NCBI GenBank assembly: GCA_026874595.1
Contig: CM049316.1
Span: 69,156,676-69,220,675, forward strand
Direction of reading: 5' to 3'
Source of the DNA: Sipunculus nudus
Taxonomy: Eukaryota > Annelida > Sipuncula > Golfingiida > Sipunculidae
Length of the DNA: 64,000 bases
Shown here: piece by piece, positions 52,001 through 64,000 of the stretch
Layout: the number at the start of each line of letters is the position of its first letter
Position numbering within the stretch: position 1 is the stretch's first letter
Made by a program: the position numbers and the translations under genes
Notes under the pieces: model-generated
What the model saw: only the letters and a program-made list of their open reading frames with translations
Told to the model about the DNA's origin: nothing
The model's database searches: none

Positions 52001-55000
52001 ACCACTATCAGTATTCAGTTAGAAGTGGATAGATCCAGTGGTTATGATCTGTGTCGTGCTAATTGACCCCCGGACAAATGGAAGGAAAGAAAATGAAAAA
52101 AATGGTTATCGCTGAAAGTCAGCTACAATAAAAATGAGATTTTGTAGTATTATGACACAACATATTTTACTGATGCTGGATGTAAGAGGCGGTTCTTGTT
52201 TTAAGTGAAGGTTTATTGCACTTATATAATCTTTGGAAATGTACGTCACTTAAAAGAAAGTTCAAACAATATCAAGCTTTCAGTAATCATTATATGCAAA
52301 ATATGTTTTCATGAACTTTAATTCCTTTTCAGTATAACATGTAAATTTACCACCGAAGATTCATATGTTTTTATGGCTCCTCGTTGTTCCTAATGATCAT
52401 GATTGGCTAAAATAATTTTATTGTTCTTGTTGAAGAAGAAATCTATGTGTAACAATTTTTCTCTTTCGGACACCGTGATACTGCTGCAGACAAATGAAAA
52501 TATGAAAACACTTTTAGCAAAAATAAATAAAGAAACCGCCACCTACCAGTTTTATCTTTCACAGACGTCTTTACCCGGGTCAGCTTATGTGATTGTTTCT
52601 CGCCCACCGTGGTCACCTTTCTTGCGCCACACCTTTGCAGATAATAATGAAGGCTTACTTCATGACTTGACAGAATTTGAAGAAAATTCTTTATAACATA
52701 ATCCGGCGAAGCAAGGACTGTGTCAATGATGAGTGAAGCAAGAACAAGTTTATCATCAGAGAACGGAATCTGTTCTCCCAGTTCACCTTTATCATTCAAC
52801 ATGTGCCAAACTTCAAATGGGTCTTGCATCCTGCTTATTATTGTGCTGCGGTTTCCACTCATTATGAGTTTACAGATTTCCAAGTCCCAGGAAACTTCTG
52901 AAAAATATGCAAAATTTTGCAAGTCAGATAAAGGAAGGAAGATTTAGAAAATTAGAACATGAAATAAAAATTTAGGAAATTGTTTAATTTTTAAAATGAA
53001 TGTTATTTTGATTAATTTTATATCATATGGCACATGCAGACATGTTTCATAATTTCATAATTGAAATAATTATTATATTCCTATTAATTATTCTTTTGTA
53101 ATTTTTTATTGTACAACAAATTTGTTTGATATAAAATTTATTTTATTATTTTATTATATATAATGTGGCACATGCAGACATGTTTCATAATTGAAATAAT
53201 TATGTTCCTATTAATTATACTTTTGTAATTTTCAAATGTACAACAAATTTGCTTCATACAAAATTTGTGGCGGAACTGCATGTATTCTTAATACTCTAAA
53301 TCAAAAGAAATTTGGAAATAATTAGAATGACCATAATGCTGCATAGAAATTTGATTATTTTTAAATATACAGACTTAGAAATAGTAACAGGGGGGACGTC
53401 AAATGAAATGTACTTTGATAAATGTAATGCAGACAGGATACATAAAATGTGATGTCGGTCTCTTCAATGGCTATTGAAGATTTGAAATCATATTTGTTGA
53501 TGTGTTATATCTGGGATACCCTGTACTAAAGGAGATATAGTAAGGTTATTATGAATAACAGTAGACCTATCTGAAAGCATTTCGACGAAAGGTGGCCTTA
53601 TTTATAAAATAGAAATAGATAAATTTTGCCTCGAACACATTTGTCAAAAGGAGAATTTGAATAAAAACATTTTGTACCAATTTCATGTTACATATACGGG
53701 GATGCTGTCAAGTTGGTACGACATGAGGAGACGGGGAATGTGGGAAGGTTTTAATGGATATATTCTCAAGAATAGGATGAGAAAATACCTGATGAACATG
53801 TGTTTCCAGTGTCATCTCTTTCTGGTCTCATTTCCTTTGTCCCATCAAATCTTTCCATTTTCTGAGCACTGATCCTTGTATCAAGTTTTTGTCGGATATC
53901 CTCATTCTTAGATTCTGATAGTGCTTTAGCAAATTTTTCAAATGTATCCTTTCCTCCAGATGCTACAATGTCCACCAACGTTGATGTATCACCCCTGTTG
54001 ATAGCTCTTGCCTCGTAGTCACTAAGTATTCCCTGTGCCTGCATGATTGCTGTGAGTTTTGGAACATTCTTTAACTGTGCGACAATAAACATCTTTTCCT
54101 CCAGTAAAATTGTTCCGTGTACACCCATTTCAATGTAACCATCTGTATCAATGTTTCGATCTAAAACGTATAAAACATACAAAAGTTTTAACAATCAACC
54201 ATGTGGCTACAGATAAGGTAGGGTGCGCATATTCCTTATGCTTGTTATCAGTTAAGATTGGTCCCATCATATGGGCCTTCACTGTGTCCTAATGAGTAAG
54301 CAGCTGATGTGAAATCTTCAGTGGTTATTTACTGTTATTTTAAGTGATCACTGATTATCATAAGCTATAGAGAATTATTTATTTCGACCCAGTCTAATAT
54401 GATTTATGTGATACAGTATACACGGCATAGAAAACTAACTTAATTATTATTATGCCTAAATTTGGTCAGGGGCCCAATCACCTCAAACCAGGCGGTCAGT
54501 CTGACAGTAAGTTCTGTTATTGACATGAATTATTGTATTTCATGTAGATAATATGCCATATACCTATCATAATAATAAAACAAAGAACATAGGGATCGTC
54601 TAGCGCACAGTAAGAGCACAATGACCTGTAAGCACGAAGACATCCGGTGCTTGATTATTGATCTGTTAAGGTTGTTCGGTATAAGGGACTACCTCTATTA
54701 GATAATTCGACTTCTCTAGACTGGTCAGCATGCATGTTTCATTGACCATGTGATGTAACCGTTCGCAACCCCAATGACCCTCGTTCATACAACATTATAG
54801 AACGCTTCCAAATTTTATTATTATTCTGGATCAAATTTTGGTTTGAACTGATGCTTGTAGATACTTTCAGATTAATGTTATAATTGGGATTTGCTTGAGC
54901 TTTTGATGTAATATAATACTATTAAGTAGCAGACATTCTCAGACATGTCTGAATGATCAGGGGTAACTGGATCATATATTTTTCTTTAACATAGAAGATA

Positions 55001-57627
55001 AAATAGTTTTCTTATAATCAAATTTACAAGCAATAACTTAAGTTTTGAAAGAATAATTTTCGGAAAGCACTGTTAAGATCTGACAGTGATAACCCTTATC
55101 ATTCTAGAAAGGAAAAACCTACCTCTATGCTCTGACAGATCACGTCTTTGCGGAGACAACATTCTGTAAAGTTCTTCTTGGTGGTGGTGTAGAATTTGAA
55201 GAAACCTTTCGAACTTTGATTCATCCGCTTCGTGTACAACATCGAGTAATGCTGATGCTTTTTTCTTTCCAGAACAGATGGCATATGGCCTGCTCTTGGT
55301 AATAACTCCATTCTCGTAAAGGTCGGGCAACATTTCATTGACCCTCAATTTATTTTCAAAGAGCTTCCTACTTCTCATAAGAATTGCTCTGGTGCAACGT
55401 TCCTTCCCTGCTTCATTAGCTAAAACAATAAAAATCTTTACAATACTATAATAAGAAACCAACAATAATCAAGATGACACACATAGAAGAACTTCTGATA
55501 CCAAAGAATAATTATAAGAGTATCCCGTTAGATTTAGTTGTGACACTTTCTGACAATAACATTGGCTACATATGATCTAAGCGCAAATTCATAGGCAATA
55601 AAAGAGTTTCAGAGTATTTTTGTATGGATTTTGTACTCACAATGGACATTTTGTAGTGACATTTAGCAGTCATATATTCAGAAAGGTCAACCTGAACTTG
55701 TTCAAACTTCGAGAATTGACCAAGAACATAATCCGAGCAACAAGCATAACCTTAGCAACTTTTTAATCCTAAATTAGATGAGTAAATGAACAGAATGGCG
55801 CCTGTCCGTCACAAAACTTTCTTTCAAAACTTGCATACAAATGAAAAAAAAAAAATTAATAATGGGTCATGATGTTATACTCATAAGCATGACCAATGAC
55901 ATAATGGACTGACATACCCAACTTTTATTTCGCTTTTTGAAGAAAGAAATGTTTGTTAGTTTTATAACAAAACTGGTAGGATTGTTTGAATAAAGGACAA
56001 TTATTAGGTCGAGCTGAGACAAAATGGGTGATTGCTGAACTAATAGGAACTGAAAAACAGGCATGTCTAATACTTGTCAGTTTCCTAATAACTATTAAAC
56101 ATACCGAAGACGAAACCATGCGGCCCATGAGCTATAAAGCTTGGATGAACCTAACACTATAATGACACCATTATTATTACCTTTGCTCGAACCACAGGTT
56201 GGCCATGATTTGATGGTCAATGTGTTATGTCTTCCGGCGTATACACGGAAAATTAGAACATGCAAATTTGGCTTAGAAAATATGATGAAATATATGGCGC
56301 CACTTGTAACTCAAATGCACATACAAGTAACATGGTCAAAATTCATGTAATTAGCGGACAGCTTCAGTCATTCCTAGTATATTAACTAGAAATAATGTGA
56401 TAGAACCCTAACGTTCTATAATTGGGGCAAATGTGTCCTTAGGTTTCAATTATGGCTGTAAAGCAGCCATGTTCGTAATTTAAATGGATTCATGTTATTG
56501 TTATTCTTTGATGATTAACATGGAAACCAGAATATCCCTGACCTCCTTCAATTTATTATGAAAAAAATACAGGTATATAATGTATCATATTATGATATTT
56601 TCACAGAACACGTTGTAGTTAGTTAAGGAAACTGTGATGTGAGTTGGACAATTGTAGTTAATTCGTTGATATTGCTGGGATTACAAAAGTAGAGAATTTG
56701 TAAAACTGATCATAGAAAAACCAATAAAAAACTGTAAATTATATACTTGCCATTAGATTTTAAGATAAAATGAATTATATATTCGTTACAAAAAAAATTA
56801 AAGAGTAAGGTAAATAGTAGTATATATATATATATATATATCATATTTTCAGGTAAGCATAAATATCAGTTGACATTTTGTAAAAAATTTGTAAGAATTT
56901 GTAAAAGTGATTATAGATAGAACCAATAAAAAAAGTGTGTAAATAATATATTCACCATTAGATTTTTAGATAAAATAAGCATTAATATCAGACGACACTT
57001 TTTTATGAAACTATGAATAAGCCATTCCAAGTTTAAATATTTTACTCAAGTGTTTCATTAGCTTTACAATGAATTTGGTTATAGATATCATGTGATATCA
57101 TGGACCATGGGTATAAATTGTGGAGTCAATAGATGCATATGCTTAAGCCTTGTATAGAATTTGTTTGGAAGGCCGTTCCTCTTGTTCCATGGAAATGAAT
57201 AGGCCCAACACACAGGTGGGATTCGCAATGTGTATTCACATTGTCCGGAGAAAATAAATTATAAATATAAATGCCCAACATGTAATCTGACTTTATAAAG
57301 GAAAAATAAAGAGTCCTTTACAACTTGGTACGCCAATATCACTGGCAGTGGATCATGCAATTATTTATACAGCCGTTTTACATTAAAATGCACCCATAGG
57401 ACGCCGGACTGTTGACATAGGGCGTTGGATATTATTATCCAGGTACCATCTCATGTAACGCCTGTACATACATTGTGGTAAATTTAAAACACAATAAACA
57501 TATGTTACCCTTGTCCTTGAAATAAAATACACCCAATCCTTGTACTTTATCACTGACCTTGTAAGGCCGATCCTCGCAGCTGTTTTGCCCTTTCTCTGTA
57601 TTCTAGCTTCTCTCGTCTTAATTCCAT
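48758..57627 (-). CDS. triple-CARD CAP-Gly protein, seven 5' exons
   Basis: Exons in reading order: 57627-57558, 55419-55123, 54160-53789, 52897-52547, 51269-50922, 50018-49880, 49049-48758. Donors and acceptors are GT/AG and all phases agree once a one-base excess in an A7 run of exon 5 is allowed for. The protein starts with a charged helix (MELRREKLEYRERAKQL), then three CARD-like domains, each one exon flanked by phase-1 introns, then a CYLD-type CAP-Gly split over two exons, then a possible ubiquitin-like or PB1-like domain. Exon 7 exits in phase 2, so more exons lie further left. CARDs should nucleate death-fold assembly while CAP-Gly recruits a ubiquitin-pathway partner; this combination is unknown to me. 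Confidence 0.8.
49880..50018 (-). CDS. CAP-Gly second-half exon
   Basis: Encodes EQDIPAGTDGIYMNTRLFKC and RAMFMFLSRC, completing the CAP-Gly fold. Entry phase 0 and exit phase 1 (donor GGTGAAG) fit both neighbours. Confidence 0.75.
50737..50776. repeat. ATA microsatellite
   Basis: Run of TAA/ATA units with one interruption, within an intron of the CARD gene. Confidence 0.8.
50922..51269 (-). CDS. CAP-Gly first-half exon with one-base frameshift in A7
   Basis: Enters in phase 1 at an ATAACAG acceptor. The leader frame stops at an A7 run (about 51126-51132), but removing one A keeps the frame open into PFDIGSKVAVNI...QYGVIRWIGYWDSPEKPIVGIEL and the donor at 50921. The total length, one base too many for the flanking phases, agrees. 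Confidence 0.75.
51640..51835. repeat. diverged tandem repeat with GGTGGCGCCACC-type end
   Basis: Two units of about 155 bases: each has GTTG(A/G)GAAATATT, AAAAATNGAAA-rich sequence and an ACA(A/G)GTG(A/G)CGCCAC(T/C) end (51661 and 51821). Related to the array at 61.2-62.6 kb. Confidence 0.55.
52547..52897 (-). CDS. CARD exon 3
   Basis: 351 bases, phase 1-1. ICKLIMSGNRSTIISRM, PFEVWHMLND, LVLASLIIDTVL and FLQILSSHEVSLHYYL follow the CARD helix order; a basic tail follows. Confidence 0.75.
53025..53262. repeat. tandem duplication of about 140 bp in intron
   Basis: TGGCACATGCAGACATGTTT through CAACAAATTTG(T/C)TT occurs at about 53029 and 53165 with small deletions in the second copy. Confidence 0.85.
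53789..54160 (-). CDS. CARD exon 2
   Basis: 372 bases, phase 1-1. CARD pattern from EEKMFIVAQLKNVPKL through GILSDYEARAI, TLVDIVASGG and FEKFAKALSES, then a polar linker. Confidence 0.75.
55123..55419 (-). CDS. CARD exon 1
   Basis: 297 bases, phase 1-1. Helical pattern of a CARD: an ILMRSRKLFENKL first helix, LPDLYENGVIT, KKKASALLDVV and FERFLQILHHHQEELYRML. Best-preserved CARD of the three. Confidence 0.8.
56820..56842. repeat. (TA)n microsatellite
   Basis: About eleven TA units inside the first intron of the CARD gene. Confidence 0.85.
57558..57627 (-). CDS. first coding exon of the CARD gene
   Basis: ATG at 57627, 23 codons of a Lys/Arg/Glu helix and one base before donor CAAG|GTCAGT. 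The left-over G joins with CT of exon 2 to make Ala, the phase test that links it to the CARD exons. Confidence 0.7.
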
Positions 57628-57864
57628 GTTTCATCCAAATGAACTTGTGCCTCCATATAAAGGAACCTAAAAAACAAATATTCTTTTTATCAATTTACGA
57701 TATTCAGGTTAAGTAATTTATCAATTATTCAACAAAATATCGATCACTGGGCAACTATCTTTCGCAGTGACTAAAAGACCTCACCCACTTAAAGTTCTGA
57801 TAATAGATAGAAGGGTGAACACCTGATTTACATGTCCAACATATGCAGAACATTACTTAATCGG

Positions 57865-57936
<72 letters not shown>

Positions 57937-60900
57937 GTGTATATATGTTTGTGGTTGTGAGAGTACCTACTGACTATACAAATATTATTTCTTCTTCAGC
58001 ATATTTACCAACAGATCACATGAGCCGATGACAGGCGACACAGAGGTTATGTTTACATGCAATAAATAAATTACATATCACATATCATTACATATCACAC
58101 ACATCCCGATCGCTATTTGCAACGGTACGGGGGATAAATTATTAACAGAATCAGAGTAAGAATCTCGATGCACTCCAAAATAATGTCACACAAGTAAATA
58201 GATGATCAATCGTTGGTGAAAATATAATCTATGACAAAGATAATGTGTTCCCAAATTTCTTATCGATGCTGTCTACTAGTTTCTCTTCATTTATATATAT
58301 ATAGTGCACACATACAAGGACCAGTATAAATATTGACTCGATTTAACCCTAGCCGTGACAACGGTAGGCCTGCTTGAGTCAGTCATACGGAGAACTGCGC
58401 TGGAGTGGCCACCCATTCGGCCGCATCGATATCGCTTTACACGGGCAGTAATCTTAAAGAGACATAATCAGGTGCAATATTTTTCCTATTCTTCCACGCT
58501 ATCAGTTCAGTTTTGCCTTATACAAAAGTTTCCCAGCAAAACCATCCCAGTCTCCTTTCCCCGCATACGACTATTTAACACCTTGTTATAGAACAGTTTG
58601 TTTACCATAACAAGGCCGCCTGACCAAAGGTCTGATTAAGAGGGGCATCACGCGGTGTTTCAGCCAGTATTATAATTGTATTACATTTTTGGACCATATC
58701 AGTCAGGGCATCTCCTGATTGGTACCTGTTGTGGCTCAGCGCTGCACACGGCCTGACGCACTGTGTTTATATTGACACCTGCATTCGCGCCAGATTCACT
58801 GTTTTATAACACTCGTTTACAGGAGTAAACAAACGGTTTCAAGGCAATATTCAATATATTTTGACAGGTAAGTATTTCTTTTAAAGGGAAGAAGCTATTT
58901 TTCGTGTTAACTCAACATGCTTTATAGGTAATTGGGCCCCTCTAAGATAAGGCGTTGATTGGGGAAGTAACTCAGAACAAACCAAAGCGATGCCTTTTCC
59001 ATGGTAACCGTTTTACGTTTTCTGTGCCCGCGCAACACATACTTATAATAACCCGAGCATAATAATAAGCATGCTTATGTGCTGTCAGAGATTTACCAAA
59101 ATGCTGTATTAAATATATTATAAAGGAATAATTTTCGCATGTTTTGGTGTTGTTAGAAAAACAATAATGTCAAGATTACGGTTGATCTGGGTTATTGTAA
59201 GTAAAAGAGTACTCGAAGGCCGTAATGCATTGTCAAATATGACGAAAACATTTGCATCCTAAACGAGCCTTATAGTGCGTTTCTCCACAAATGTAAGGAA
59301 GCCGTTCTGATAGGTCGACTCTCTTCAAAGGGCCTATACCAAAACCTGACGTCTATTGACCAAAGAAAATCCCCTGAACCTTTCATTAGCTAACGCCGAC
59401 CCAATGGTACACAGGCTGGTCGATTTGTCTATATCCATGTGTTTATAACACATGGGGAGCCAGCAAAAATAATCCAAACATATTCAACAATGACATCTGC
59501 GGCATGTCTGATGAACTAGAATTTTACAAATGGCATTTTGCAACATTTCAACTTCAGCACATATAAAAACCAACCACCTTAAATTATATGGTTTGGCAAT
59601 GATAGTAATGGTACTTGTGTTGTGCCGATTAATCGATTAAATCAATGACTGGTCGTTTTCTTTATATTTCTAAAAATCGATTGCTTTTTTGCATAAGCGA
59701 CTAAAATGATTATATATGCACATGCACTTACAGCGACAGCGACTTAAATGCGTATCATTAAGGAGTTAGGGCTCAGAAAGGGTAACAAGGTATTTGACCT
59801 TCCACCAGTAACAAGTCTCATTGATGATACGTCCTTGTCTAGCCTGGCTTGCCTGACTTACTGTAAGCGCCCGCGAGCAGCGATAATGTTTGGTCAAATA
59901 AAGGGCAAAGTATCAATTGTGCGAAGCATGCACCACCTCAGAAATACACACAACACTAGGTTAACATGCTAAATGTCGCACATTTACGGCCGCTGTGTAG
60001 AAAACAATTTCAAGTCAGAGTTCATTTTTTATCATATTATTTACTTCCATTTGTTTACATAGGAAGGTGTGTCTCTGCCAACAGCGGTGAACGTACATCG
60101 GTTTTACAATAGTAGATTGACATGTGAAAGCTAACAAAAAACGGTTATTATTTATAATATTATATACTATAATATATAACATAGCTATATCAGTGAAAGA
60201 CTGACACAATTAAATGAGCAATTAATTGGTGTTACTTAAATATTTTAAATGATTGCTTCTTTTTTATATTTTACTATGTGCGATTATATAGTAATTGTTT
60301 CAATGAAAGGGAATAATTATAGAGGTATTTTAAATATCCATCACACAAAAGGTTCAATGGGTCCAGGTTAAAAACCCAAAATAAAAATTAGGACGCGCAT
60401 TTAATATTTAAAAAAATCAATTACGTGTGATATATAAACATTTTTTTAAAGTCTTTTTACTTTTTACATCGAGAGACTACTAACCCACAAACACCATTTA
60501 TTTGATTAAACTTAAAGTAAATGAGTACACTGAAAAGTGGGTTCACTCCTTAGGGGAATGGAAAATATAACTGGAAAACGACCGGCAATCGGAAGATCAT
60601 TGGCTCGATTCCCTAACCAACTTTTCTGTGTGTTCTTGTTCTATCACTCTTTATAATGAACCAGTATGGCTGTTCATACATCTCTCGGCGTTACTTAAAA
60701 GAGCCTTTTCCGATATCGGGTGTCTATTGAGTAAAGATTATCCCTTGAATCTTATACAAAAATAGGCTGACCCCAAAGCACAGAGGTTGTTCGTTTGTTA
60801 ATATATCCATGCGTTTATAACATGTCAAAATTATCTAAACTTATTCAACAGACATCTGACACTAAGGCATACGAACCAGAGTTTTGAAAAGGGCATCTTT

Positions 60901-61190
60901 GTATATTGTCTATTGTTCAATGTACATTGTTGTTATTGTTTCAATGTGAATATAATGGAATAAAGAATTGTTAAAAAAAACATTAAAAACACAATCCCAA
61001 TGGGAAACTTTTATTTGCTTAAAAAGCGGGGTGATGAGAGCAGTTTTGTAGTTCTATTGAATTACACCAGTGGAAAGTAATAGGTTAAATATGTGTAACA
61101 ACAGGGGTTAATTCCTTGGAACATGGCTTTAGCAGTCTGGTCGGTAGGGAATCAAGATCGCACTGCTTGGGGCTGATGCTGAGATAATAC
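57628..61190. other. upstream flank of the CARD gene and AT-rich DNA
   Basis: Includes a (TA)n microsatellite (57865-57935). A strong donor-like CAG|GTAAGT at about 58866 after GC-richer sequence (58680-58860) could mark a plus-strand non-coding first exon, but nothing downstream supports a gene. Confidence 0.4.
57865..57935. repeat. (TA)n microsatellite
   Basis: Nearly pure TA for about 70 bases, with one AA/TA interruption near 57888. Confidence 0.9.
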
Positions 61191-61199
61191 GCCCCACTT

Positions 61200-62660
61200 C
61201 GTCAACGGTTGCAGGAGCCAGATTCGTCATGGAAGTAAGTATGCAAGTGCTCGAAATTGTAGGCCAAGAGTAAGAAATGTCTATCCATCTTGGAAGTATT
61301 TTCCGTAAACAAGACAGGTTGCACCACTTACCTTCCTGTTTTCTTTGATTAAATTATTGCCTTTTCTTATGAGTAGTTTGCCGTATTGGCCTGAAATTGT
61401 GCATGCCCATTGATCTTGGATACCACCATCTCGTACTTGTACATCTACGTCCATCCGTACGTTTTCTTTGGGTAAAAATTACTCGTATATCAGGAGTGGT
61501 TCAATGTATTGGTCTGTAATTTGGCATTTCCATCCATCTTGGAGAGTTTATTATAAACCAGACAGGTGGCGCCACCTACCTTCCAGTTTTCGTTGAATAA
61601 ATTAGTGCCCTGTTCCAAGAGTTTTACTGGACTCCATTCAGGAGTGGTGCGACATACCACTCAATCCATCCATCACATCACACGTACCACTCTGCTTTCG
61701 GCGGATACACGTTGTCGCTTGTCGACTACCCGTTCATATGACAGGTGGTGCCACCTACATTCATGTTTACGCTGCAGACATCCATCCTAATATTTCAGGA
61801 CTGGTTTAACTTATCAGCCTGAAATTTTGCATGTGTGTTAATCTTACACAGCTCTTTATCATACACAAACGGGTGGTGCCACCTGCAACCATTTGTCTAC
61901 CTTGGGTTAAAATTGCTCATATCTCAGTAATGAATTCACTTATCGGCATCAAATTTTGCATTAAAATACATCTCGGGTAGAGTTCTCTATTATATAACAG
62001 CTGGCGCCATGTACAATCATGTTTACACTGCAGACATCCATGCTAATATTTCAGGACTGGTTTGACATGTTGGCCTGAAATTTTGCATGTGTATACATTT
62101 TGGATAGATTTTCCTAGGGTAAAATCACTCATATTTCTTGGCAGTGTATAAACTTATCTGCTTGGGTCAGTTATAACCAAAGTCAATACGTTCAGTTCAC
62201 TCAGAGGTGGTCTTAAAAGACCTAGTCTTACAGACAGATCCCATTTATATATATGTGTGTGTGTGTGTGCGTTTATTTTAATAATGACAATGGTTTATTT
62301 CTCCTTGTGTATGTGTTATGGGTGCACAAGAGATAGAGTAATAATGTATTATTAATATATCATTACTGGGAAAATAAATGAGGCAAGGTTACAAAAGACT
62401 GGACGAAGTGAATAAGTTATCCATGTCCATCTGTTTGTCTGTCTGGGGTAAAAGCACTTATATCTCGGCAATGGTTTGACTGATCGCCTTACATTTAGCA
62501 TGTGTATACAAATATACATCTTAGCTTTCTCGTTCAAATGACAGGTGGCGCAAGCTTCAATCATGTTTACGTGGTAGACATCCATGCTAATATGCAACAC
62601 ATCTCACTGTATTTCCCCTTACTTCACCCGTACCACTTTTCGGCGGATACACGTAGTCGC
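61200..62660. repeat. diverged tandem array with CTCF-like GGTGGCGCCACC cores
   Basis: Units of about 130-250 bases repeat CTGAAATTTTGCATGTGT, ATCCATC/CATCTTGG, ACAGGTGGCGCCACCT and TTCATGTTTACGCTGCAGACA. Cores at about 61314, 61564, 61742, 61872, 61999 and 62540 vary around a perfect palindrome AGGTGGCGCCACCT (61564). Short frames here translate the repeat. Confidence 0.7.
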
Positions 62661-64000
62661 TTTGAACTACCCATATCTAGATAAATACTGAATTCTCTTA
62701 ATTATTATGTACATACTTTTATTGCCTCAAGTTCTTAAACTTTTACTATGAAGAAAACTAAAGAATGATTGAATAATTTACGATGGTAAAGTTTTACAAT
62801 TAAGTTGACATTTCTTTTATTAAAACTACACATGACAATAATTTTAAATTTAATTTACTTGGTAAATCAAACAAAAGACCCTCATCCGCACGAAATACAC
62901 GCGAAAATAATATATATCCTGAAATGTAACATGATTATTATCAAAATGGGTCGCTAAAACATAAAACATAAATAAACATTTACATATCACTCCATAGACA
63001 CATTCACTGGAATGCTATACGTATTTGGTTCATAAAAGATGACAAGATGCACGATATTTACTTTGTAGAAATGCACAGGTGCAATATGCATTTTTTTTAC
63101 TACTTTTCTATTCTTGTTTACCATACCATTATGGAGGAGGAGAATTATTATAGGGCTGTGCCCTGTTTTCTAATCATCTTGCTTGCTATTTTGCAATAAC
63201 ATTTTTTTTTTAAATATATTTTGTCTCACTTACTGGAAACATTAAGAGAAAATGTGAACTGTTTGACTTGTAATTAGGCGTCTTTCAGAAGGATGTCTAT
63301 AATACGATGTCGTATATATGATCAGCGTTCATTTTCATTCGCACGATATACCAAGTATGATCTAAAACGTCACATTGTTATTGATAACTTTTTTTTTATA
63401 AAATTTGGTATCAAACTTAAGGAAACAATATACATACGTAAAAATATAATGTAAAACAGAATCTAATGTAGGCGTCTCAATAAAGGGTGTTTAACAAACG
63501 ATTGCGTTTATAATACGACGGATTCTATCTTAACGTCCATCTTCATTCACAAAGCATAGGCCTACACACGTAAACATAATATATTACAAAACAAATATGG
63601 CCATATTGCTTGTATTTAGGCGCCTTAATGATGTGCATGGGATTCATAACACGGTGGCGTCTATATGATCAGCGTCCATCTGAGATGATCCCGTGTTCTG
63701 TACTGCTATGAAAAGCGGACTGGTTTTTTTTCTTGATTACATCATGGATATATCTTATGCCTGTCTCATAGAATTACATCACAGTTTCTGTTTCATATAA
63801 ACCGTGGTGTTTCATAAATGAACTGCACTATTCGTGTAGGATTACAAACTAAAATGTCAGGCCCGTAGGCTTGGGGGGGGGGGGGGGGGGGTCGTACTTT
63901 TTGCAAATGTAATGTCCCTGAGGTCCCTGCATAGTTTACACGTACAGCTGAAAATAGTAAGCCCATTCGGACTTCTAATTCCGTTTAGGAAAATCAGGTG
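62661..64000. other. AT-rich DNA to the window end
   Basis: No gene recognised. A run of about 19 G lies at 63873-63891. Two loosely similar blocks with CTATATGATCAGCGT(T/C)CAT (about 63312 and 63659) hint at a diverged repeat. Confidence 0.4.

Noticed and set aside
1-64000. CRISPR array or prokaryotic operon
   Set aside because: The evenly spaced repeats lack identical direct repeats with unique spacers; gene structure, introns and tRNAs are eukaryotic or viral.

Overview
The window joins two very different kinds of DNA. Positions 1 to about 22.6 kb are compact and richer in G+C, with intronless ORFs, short spacers, TATA and CRE-type promoters, AATAAA signals and tandem gene duplications. 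This looks like part of a large DNA virus or endogenous viral element. A malacoherpesvirus-like agent of molluscs is my first guess, but it is inference: no polymerase, capsid or terminase gene is visible. From about 24.4 kb to the end the DNA is AT-rich metazoan chromosome with spliced genes, LINE and SINE debris and microsatellites, probably from a marine mollusc. The change lies between about 22.6 and 24.4 kb; the sequence alone cannot separate true integration from an assembly join. || Virus-like side: a protein with two CARD-like domains (window edge); a Cys-rich protein; a tRNA-Arg; a 670-residue RING protein (minus strand); two long hairpins with nearly the same loop but unrelated stems; a retropepsin-like gene (DTE in place of DTG) with a partial second copy; a zinc-cluster protein; a promoter-led region of repeated small hairpins (9.4-10.3 kb); three related helical minus-strand genes; a second hairpin array (13.6-14.05 kb); an ETS-site cluster; three tandem paralogues of an internally duplicated zinc protein (15.8-20.7 kb) starting Met-Gly; a tRNA-Asn; and an FG-nucleoporin-like protein. 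|| Host side: the 3' exons of a CYLD-like deubiquitinase (24.5-29.6 kb), with no catalytic Cys exon visible and a frameshift in the zinc module; repeats; a tRNA-derived SINE; a decayed LINE (about 34.8-37.3 kb, minus); a TRIM-type RING/B-box gene with an in-frame stop (39.5-40.5 kb); CAP-Gly exons (41.1-43.1 kb, plus); and a minus-strand gene (57.6 to below 48.8 kb) whose exons join in phase to encode three CARDs, a CAP-Gly domain and a possible ubiquitin-like domain. Right of 57.7 kb I see only repeats and AT-rich DNA. || Most novel signals: two hairpin families (9.6-11.4 and 13.6-14.05 kb) whose apical sequence is fixed while stem pairs co-vary, the loop-conserved hairpin pair near 6.1 kb, the internally duplicated Met-Gly zinc family, the viral FG-repeat protein, and CARD-type proteins on both sides of the junction. 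The host genes concern ubiquitin and death-fold signalling, as do the viral RING and CARD-like proteins; a functional link is speculation.
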